Program-made: the position numbers and the translations under genes | Shown: positions 59,694-64,000 of the stretch, in pieces | How positions within the stretch are numbered: the stretch's first letter is position 1 | Layout: each line of letters starts with the position of its first letter | Assembly (NCBI RefSeq): GCF_019160155.1 | Contig: NZ_JAFNIH010000019.1 | Coordinates: 558,001 to 622,000, forward strand | From: Pinisolibacter aquiterrae | GTDB lineage: Bacteria > Pseudomonadota > Alphaproteobacteria > Rhizobiales > Ancalomicrobiaceae | Direction of reading: 5' to 3' | DNA length: 64,000 nt | Notes under the pieces: model-generated | The model's input: the letters and a program-made list of their open reading frames with translations, nothing else | Database searches by the model: none | Told to the model about the DNA's origin: nothing

Positions 59694-60566
59694 ATGGCGC
59701 TTCTGCCACAATTTCTGGCGAACGGAGTGGTGATCGGATCGAGTTACGTGCTCGTCGCGCTCGGTCTGACCCTCATCTTCGGGATCCTGAAGATCGTGAA
59801 CTTCGCCCATGGCGAGTTCTACGTCCTGGGCGGGTATCTCGCCGTGCTCGGCTCGCAGCTGCTCGGCTTCCCGCCGTTGCCGGCGCTCGTCCTGGTGATC
59901 GTCTGCATGGCGGCCTTCGGATGGGGCGTCGAGCGGTTCATCTTCCTGCCGATCGGCAAGCACGATCCGACCAACGTGATCATCGCCTCCTTCGGCCTGT
60001 CGATCCTGTTGCAGAACGTGTTCCTGAAGGTCGCCGGCCCCGAGCCGATGATCGCCAAGAGCGGACTGCCCGCCGGCGCCATCCGGCTCGGCTCGGTCTT
60101 CCTGACGAGCGAGCGCATCGCCATCGTCGCCGCCGCCGCGGTCACGGTCACCGTTCTCCTCGTCGTTCTGCGCTTCACCTGGGTCGGGCTCTCGCTGCGC
60201 GCCCTGTCGGAGAACGCCACGGTCGCCCGCATCTCCGGCATCAACGTCCGCCGGGTCGCCGTCGTCACCTTCATGATCGGCTCCTCCCTCGCCGGCCTTT
60301 CCGGCGCGCTGATGTCGAGCGTCTTCATGGTCCAGCCCGGCGGCGGCGTGCTCGTCGTGATGAAGGCCTTCATCGTCGTCGTCATGGCCGGCATGGGCAG
60401 CATCGAGGGGGCGATCGTCGCCGGCCTCGGGCTCGGCGTCGTCGAGGCGCTCGTCACCGGCTATCTCGGCAGCGAGATGCGCGACATCATCGGCTTCCTC
60501 ATCGTCATCGCCGTGCTGGCGGTCCGTCCGCAGGGGCTGTTCGGCCTGAAGACGGAGAGGTCCTGA
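59694..60566 (+). CDS. LivH-type ABC transporter permease
   Basis: 290 aa, about eight membrane helices; family segments LANGVVIGSSYVLVALGLTLIFGILKIVNFAHGEF (read as ALGLTLIFGILKIVNFAHGE), LRALSENATVARISGINV and the C-terminal VRPQGLFGL. The ATG at 59694 matches the family start; the longer frame is not used. First of two permeases for the LivJ-like binding protein. The livM-type gene begins one base after its stop. Confidence 0.92.
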   Translation: MALLPQFLANGVVIGSSYVLVALGLTLIFGILKIVNFAHGEFYVLGGYLAVLGSQLLGFPPLPALVLVIVCMAAFGWGVERFIFLPIGKHDPTNVIIASFGLSILLQNVFLKVAGPEPMIAKSGLPAGAIRLGSVFLTSERIAIVAAAAVTVTVLLVVLRFTWVGLSLRALSENATVARISGINVRRVAVVTFMIGSSLAGLSGALMSSVFMVQPGGGVLVVMKAFIVVVMAGMGSIEGAIVAGLGLGVVEALVTGYLGSEMRDIIGFLIVIAVLAVRPQGLFGLKTERS

Positions 60567-60567
60567 C

Positions 60568-61479
60568 ATGCGTACGAACCTGTCCCTCCTCCTCCTCCTG
60601 GCGATCCTGATGGCGCTCGTGCCGAGCGTTCTGCAGGGCGGCTATTTCGTCAACGTCGCCATCGTCGTCTGCATCTACGTCGTCCTCGCCGCCAGCCTCG
60701 ACCTCGTCATGGGCTGGACCGGCATGTATTCCTTCGCCCACGCCGCCTTTCTCGGCGTCGGCGCCTATACGGCGGCGATCCTCGGTCGCGACCTCGGCAC
60801 CTCGTTCTGGATCAATCTTCCGGCCGGCACCCTCGTCGCGGGCCTCTTCGGCCTGTTGCTCGGCCTGCCCTCGCTGCGCGCGCAGGGGCACTTCCTGGCC
60901 ATCATGACGATCGCCTTCCAGACCGTCGTCTACCTGATCCTCGCCCAGTGGACCGACTTCACCGGCGGCCAATACGGGATCTCGATCGACCCGATCGAGG
61001 GCTTCGGCTCCCTCTCCGCCTATTTCTACCTCGTGCTCGGGGTGACCGTGGTCGCCCTGATCGTCATCCGGCTGCTGACCGGCTCGCGCTTCGGCGATGC
61101 GCTCAGAGCGGTCCGGGACGACGAGACGCTGGCCCGCACGATCGGCATGAACACCAATGCGATCAAGCTGATCGCATTCGCGATCTCGTCGAGCCTCGCC
61201 GGCGCCGCCGGCGTCCTCTCCGCCTATCACATCCGCGGCGTCACCCCGGACGACTACACGGTCATGACGTCGGCCTCGATCGTCACCATGGTCGTGCTCG
61301 GCGGGCGCGGCCGCTTCTGGGGGCCGATCCTCGGCGCCGCCCTTCTGGTGCTGCTGCCGGAGCTCCTGTCCGGTCTCGCCGACTACAAGCACATCTTCTT
61401 CGGCGCCCTGCTGATCGCCGTGATCATCGTCGCCCCCCAGGGGCTCGCCGGAACCCTCGCGCAACGGAGGGCGAAATGA
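60568..61479 (+). CDS. LivM-type ABC transporter permease
   Basis: 303 aa, about nine helices; LASLDLVMGWTGMYSFAHAAFLGVGAY-like sequence (AASLDLVMGWTGMYSFAHAA), LRAVRDDETLARTIGMN and the C-terminal IVAPQGLAG are family hallmarks. Forms the heterodimeric channel with the preceding permease. Its stop overlaps the ATPase start (ATGA). Confidence 0.92.
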   Translation: MRTNLSLLLLLAILMALVPSVLQGGYFVNVAIVVCIYVVLAASLDLVMGWTGMYSFAHAAFLGVGAYTAAILGRDLGTSFWINLPAGTLVAGLFGLLLGLPSLRAQGHFLAIMTIAFQTVVYLILAQWTDFTGGQYGISIDPIEGFGSLSAYFYLVLGVTVVALIVIRLLTGSRFGDALRAVRDDETLARTIGMNTNAIKLIAFAISSSLAGAAGVLSAYHIRGVTPDDYTVMTSASIVTMVVLGGRGRFWGPILGAALLVLLPELLSGLADYKHIFFGALLIAVIIVAPQGLAGTLAQRRAK

Positions 61480-62258
61480 CGGCCCCCATCGTCGAAACCG
61501 AAGCCCTGACCAAGGCCTTCCAAGGCATGGTCGCGCTGGACGCCTTCGACTTCTCGGTCGGACAGGGAGAGATCGTCGGGCTGATCGGCCCGAACGGCTC
61601 CGGCAAGTCCACCGTGGTCAACCTGCTGACGGGCGTGCTCGCCCCCACCGCCGGCCGCATCCGCGTCGACGGCCGCGACGTCACCGGCGCTCCGGCGCAC
61701 GAGATCGCCCGGCTCGGCGTCGCCCGCACCTTCCAGATGATCCGCCTCTTCTCCAGCCTCACGGTCGAAGAGAACGTCGTCCTCGCGCTGCAACAGCAGT
61801 CCGGCGCCGGCTACGTCTCCTCCTTCCTGCAGAGCCGCGAGGCCCGCGAGAGGCGGCTGGCGGCCCGCGCCGAGGCCCGCGAGACGCTGAAGCTCTTCGA
61901 GATGGACATCCATGCCGAGAAGCTCGCGACCGATCTGTCGATCGGTCAGCAGCGGATGGTGGAACTCGCCCGTGGGCTGGCGACGCGTCCGCGCCTCTTC
62001 ATCCTCGACGAACCGGCGGCGGGTCTCTCCCCCGTCAACGTCGACCGTCTGATCACCATGATCCGCCGCATGCGCGACGAATTCGGCGTGACCGTGCTCC
62101 TCGTCGAGCACGTCATGCGCGTCGTGCAGTCGGTCTGCGACCGCGTCGTCGTGCTCGACTACGGCGAGAAGATCGCCGACGGCGCGCCGAACGTCGTGGT
62201 CGAGGATCCCAAGGTCATCGAGGCCTACATCGGATTGGGGCGCGCGGCCGATGCTTGA
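61476..62258 (+). CDS. LivG-type ABC transporter ATPase
   Basis: 260 aa. Walker A GPNGSGKST, LivG-type Q-loop segment LGVARTFQMIRLFSSLTVEENV, signature LSIGQQRMVELARGL (divergent at the usual Gly-Gly), Walker B RLFILDEPAAGL, switch His in LLVEHVMRVV. It overlaps both neighbours by a few bases and pairs with the LivF-type ATPase. Confidence 0.92.
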   Translation: MTAPIVETEALTKAFQGMVALDAFDFSVGQGEIVGLIGPNGSGKSTVVNLLTGVLAPTAGRIRVDGRDVTGAPAHEIARLGVARTFQMIRLFSSLTVEENVVLALQQQSGAGYVSSFLQSREARERRLAARAEARETLKLFEMDIHAEKLATDLSIGQQRMVELARGLATRPRLFILDEPAAGLSPVNVDRLITMIRRMRDEFGVTVLLVEHVMRVVQSVCDRVVVLDYGEKIADGAPNVVVEDPKVIEAYIGLGRAADA

Positions 62259-62967
62259 GTGCAGAAACGTCGATGCCGGTTACGGCAAGGTACAGATCCT
62301 CCACGGCCTCGACTTCGTCGTGCCGACCGGCGGGCTGAGCGCGATCCTCGGCAGCAACGGCAGCGGCAAGTCGACGGCGATGAAGACGGTGGCCGGCCTG
62401 GTCAAGCCGACGAGCGGCGAGATCCTGCTCGACGGCCACCGCATCGACGAACTCGGCGCCCATTCCATGGCCGCCGAGGGGTTGAGCCTGGTGCCGCAGG
62501 GCAAGGAGGTTCTCGCCGGCCTCAGCGTCGAGGAGAACATCCTGGTCGGCGCCTATCACCGGCGCAAGGACCGTCACGGCGTCGCCGAGGACCTGGAGAT
62601 GGTCTACCAGGAGTTCCCGCGCCTGAGGACCCGCCGCAAGGCCGCCGCCGGCCTCCTCTCAGGTGGCGAGCGGCAGATGCTGTCGCTCGGCCGGGCACTG
62701 ATGGCGCGGCCCCGCATGCTGCTCCTCGACGAACCCTCGGCGGCGCTGGCGCCGAAGGTCGTCGGCGAGATCTCCGACATCATTCGAAAGCTGCGCGGCC
62801 GTGGCCTGACCATGCTCCTGGTCGAGCAGAACGTCTCCATGGCGCTCGAACTCGCCGACGAGATCCACATCCTGCGCGAGGGCCGTTTCGCCTATTCGCG
62901 CAAGAACGGACCGGACGTCGACATCGAGGAACTGCGCGAGTTCTATCTCGGAAAGGGACGGTCATGA
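62251..62967 (+). CDS. LivF-type ABC transporter ATPase
   Basis: 238 aa. Walker A GSNGSGKST, signature LSGGERQMLSLGRAL, Walker B MLLLDEPSAALAP, switch segment LLVEQNVSMAL, which is the LivF form. It overlaps the LivG-type gene by 8 bases and the SDR gene by 4, so transporter and dehydrogenases are made together. Confidence 0.92.
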   Translation: MLECRNVDAGYGKVQILHGLDFVVPTGGLSAILGSNGSGKSTAMKTVAGLVKPTSGEILLDGHRIDELGAHSMAAEGLSLVPQGKEVLAGLSVEENILVGAYHRRKDRHGVAEDLEMVYQEFPRLRTRRKAAAGLLSGGERQMLSLGRALMARPRMLLLDEPSAALAPKVVGEISDIIRKLRGRGLTMLLVEQNVSMALELADEIHILREGRFAYSRKNGPDVDIEELREFYLGKGRS

Positions 62968-63719
62968 CGCGTTTCACCGGAAAGACGGTGCTGATCACCG
63001 GCGCCGCCGGCCATCTCGGCCGCGATCTGGCGCTGGCACTGGCGCGGGAAGGAGCCGGCCGCCTCGTTCTCCTCGATCGCGCCGAGGCCCCTCTCGCGGC
63101 GCTCGCCGAGGAGATCGGCCCGAAGGCCGAGATCCACGTCTGCGACCTCGGCTCGATCGCCGACACGCGCCGCGCCTGGGCGGGCATCGACCTCTCCGCC
63201 GGCCTCGACCTGCTGGCGACCGCCGCCGGAACCATCGGCAGCGGCACTCCGATCCTGGAGACCGCGCCGGAGGACTTCGACCGCCTACTGGCGCTCAACG
63301 TGCGCGGCACGCTTCTCACGGTCCAGCTCTGCGCCGCCGCGCTGCGGCTGAGGAAGGGCGCCGTCGTGACCTACGGATCGACCGCCGGCCTCACCGGCTC
63401 CAAGGCGCTCGGACCCTATTCCGCCAGCAAGGGCGCCGTCGCGCTGCTGACGCGCAGTCTCGCCCTCGCCTTCGCCGAGGACGGCGTCAGGGTCAATTCC
63501 GTCTGCCCGGGCTCGATCGAGTCCGCCATGCTCGAGAGCACCTTCGCCGCCGCCGGCGCCGACGCCGAGGCGCGCCGCGAGGCCTATCTCGCGCTCTACC
63601 CGCTGCGCCGCTTCGGCAAGCCGAGCGAGGTGACCGAGGCCGTGCTCTATCTCGCCAGCGACGCCGCCGCCTATTCGACCGGCGTGTCGCTTCCCGTCGA
63701 CGGCGGGAGGCTGGCATGA
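62964..63719 (+). CDS. Short-chain dehydrogenase/reductase (SDR) in the transporter operon
   Basis: 251 aa, classical SDR. NAD(P)-binding motif TGAAGHLG (residues about 11-18), active-site Tyr-x3-Lys in GPYSASKGAV with catalytic Ser in TYGSTAG, and the C-terminal PVDGGRLA. The usual NNAG motif is replaced by LLATAAGTI, where the Asn is missing. LLDRAEAP after strand 2 (Asp) suggests NAD preference. Likely acts on the imported compound or its hydroxy/keto form. Coupled by ATGA on both sides. Confidence 0.9.
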   Translation: MTRFTGKTVLITGAAGHLGRDLALALAREGAGRLVLLDRAEAPLAALAEEIGPKAEIHVCDLGSIADTRRAWAGIDLSAGLDLLATAAGTIGSGTPILETAPEDFDRLLALNVRGTLLTVQLCAAALRLRKGAVVTYGSTAGLTGSKALGPYSASKGAVALLTRSLALAFAEDGVRVNSVCPGSIESAMLESTFAAAGADAEARREAYLALYPLRRFGKPSEVTEAVLYLASDAAAYSTGVSLPVDGGRLA

Positions 63720-64000
63720 ACGCGAAGGCACGCACCGCCGTCGTCACCGGCGCCGCCGGCGGCATCGGCCGCGCCACGGTCGACCTCCTGCTGGCCGACG
63801 GCGTCTCGGTCCTCGCGGTCGACCGCGACGTCTCCGCGCTCGCCGGCAGCCCCGCCCGGGTTGTCGAGGCCGACCTCGCCGCCGCCGACGCGCCCGCCCG
63901 CATCGCCGAGGCCGCGCGGGCCCTGGGCCCACTCGATCTCCTCGTCAACTGCGCCGGCGTCGGCGGGTCCCGCCGGCTCGCCGAGACCGACGACGCGCTC
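63716..64000 (+). CDS. Second SDR (3' end outside window)
   Basis: 95 codons visible. N-terminal cofactor motif TGAAGGIGRA, Asp after strand 2 (LAVDRDVS, suggesting NAD) and the structural motif LLVNCAGVGG in place of NNAG. The catalytic Ser/Tyr/Lys region is beyond the window. ATGA overlap with the previous SDR indicates a two-enzyme module, perhaps two successive oxidations or a diol/hydroxyacid pathway. Confidence 0.88.
   Translation, partial: MNAKARTAVVTGAAGGIGRATVDLLLADGVSVLAVDRDVSALAGSPARVVEADLAAADAPARIAEAARALGPLDLLVNCAGVGGSRRLAETDDAL

Noticed and set aside
1-64000. Insertion sequences, prophage, integrases, toxin-antitoxin or defence genes
   Set aside because: I found no transposase, integrase or defence-family protein on either strand; gene content is metabolic and regulatory, and codon use looks even throughout.

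Overview
The window is a GC-rich chromosomal segment, densely packed with genes, from an alphaproteobacterium, most likely of the Hyphomicrobiales (Rhizobiales). Support: a PhyR-NepR-EcfG general stress response locus, which is confined to Alphaproteobacteria; HWE-type histidine kinases; a rhizobial-style phn operon carrying a hexapeptide transferase and a DUF1045 gene; many ATGA/GTGA stop-start overlaps. I saw no transposase, integrase, CRISPR array, tRNA or rRNA. The species cannot be named from the sequence alone.

Layout. (1) 1-11645: phosphonate uptake and C-P lyase. phnD (5' end outside the window), phnE1 and phnE2 run to a convergent phnF repressor; an AT-rich operator region then leads into phnGHIJ, a pair of inverted hairpin repeats, phnKL, a hexapeptide transferase, phnM, phnN and a 2H-phosphoesterase-like DUF1045 gene. 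phnC is not visible (probably just upstream) and neither is phnP. (2) 11838-24747: a thiosulfate-oxidation (Sox) island: a secreted DsbA-like protein, a TtrS/TtrR-like two-component pair with a PhnD-fold sensor domain, soxCDYZAXB, a DsrE-like periplasmic protein, a SoxT-like YeeE/YedE transporter, a small cytochrome-like protein with a CX3CH motif, and soxH. (3) 24820-38592: a general stress response island. phyR (with an HWE kinase downstream) and nepR-ecfG diverge from back-to-back EcfG promoters. Small stress genes (PRC-barrel, CsbD, FNT channel, DUF883, DUF1328, Dps, glycine-zipper lipoprotein, small membrane proteins) and a five-gene sensory operon surround them. I read eight perfect GGAAC-N16/17-CGTT promoters here plus two one-mismatch sites. 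(4) 38783-49753: a zinc peptidase-like protein, an EnvZ/OmpR-type pair, a small Cys-rich secreted protein, a MacAB/DevBCA-like efflux operon, an SH3 protein with Cys repeats, a large hybrid kinase and a TMEM165/GDT1-family cation exporter. (5) 49878-57142: acetone carboxylase acxABC behind a sigma-54 promoter with its enhancer-binding activator acxR. (6) 57490-64000: an IclR regulator divergent from a branched-chain-amino-acid-type ABC transporter operon that ends in two SDR genes, the last cut by the window edge.

How it fits together: the window describes a metabolically versatile soil or water bacterium that scavenges phosphonate phosphorus, uses reduced sulfur as an electron source, carboxylates acetone to acetoacetate, and takes up an unidentified organic substrate with SDR oxidation. 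The stress island is the most coherent regulatory unit. The EcfG promoter pattern predicts that the sigma factor controls its own activator, its anti-sigma factor and a multi-kinase operon that could feed back on PhyR.
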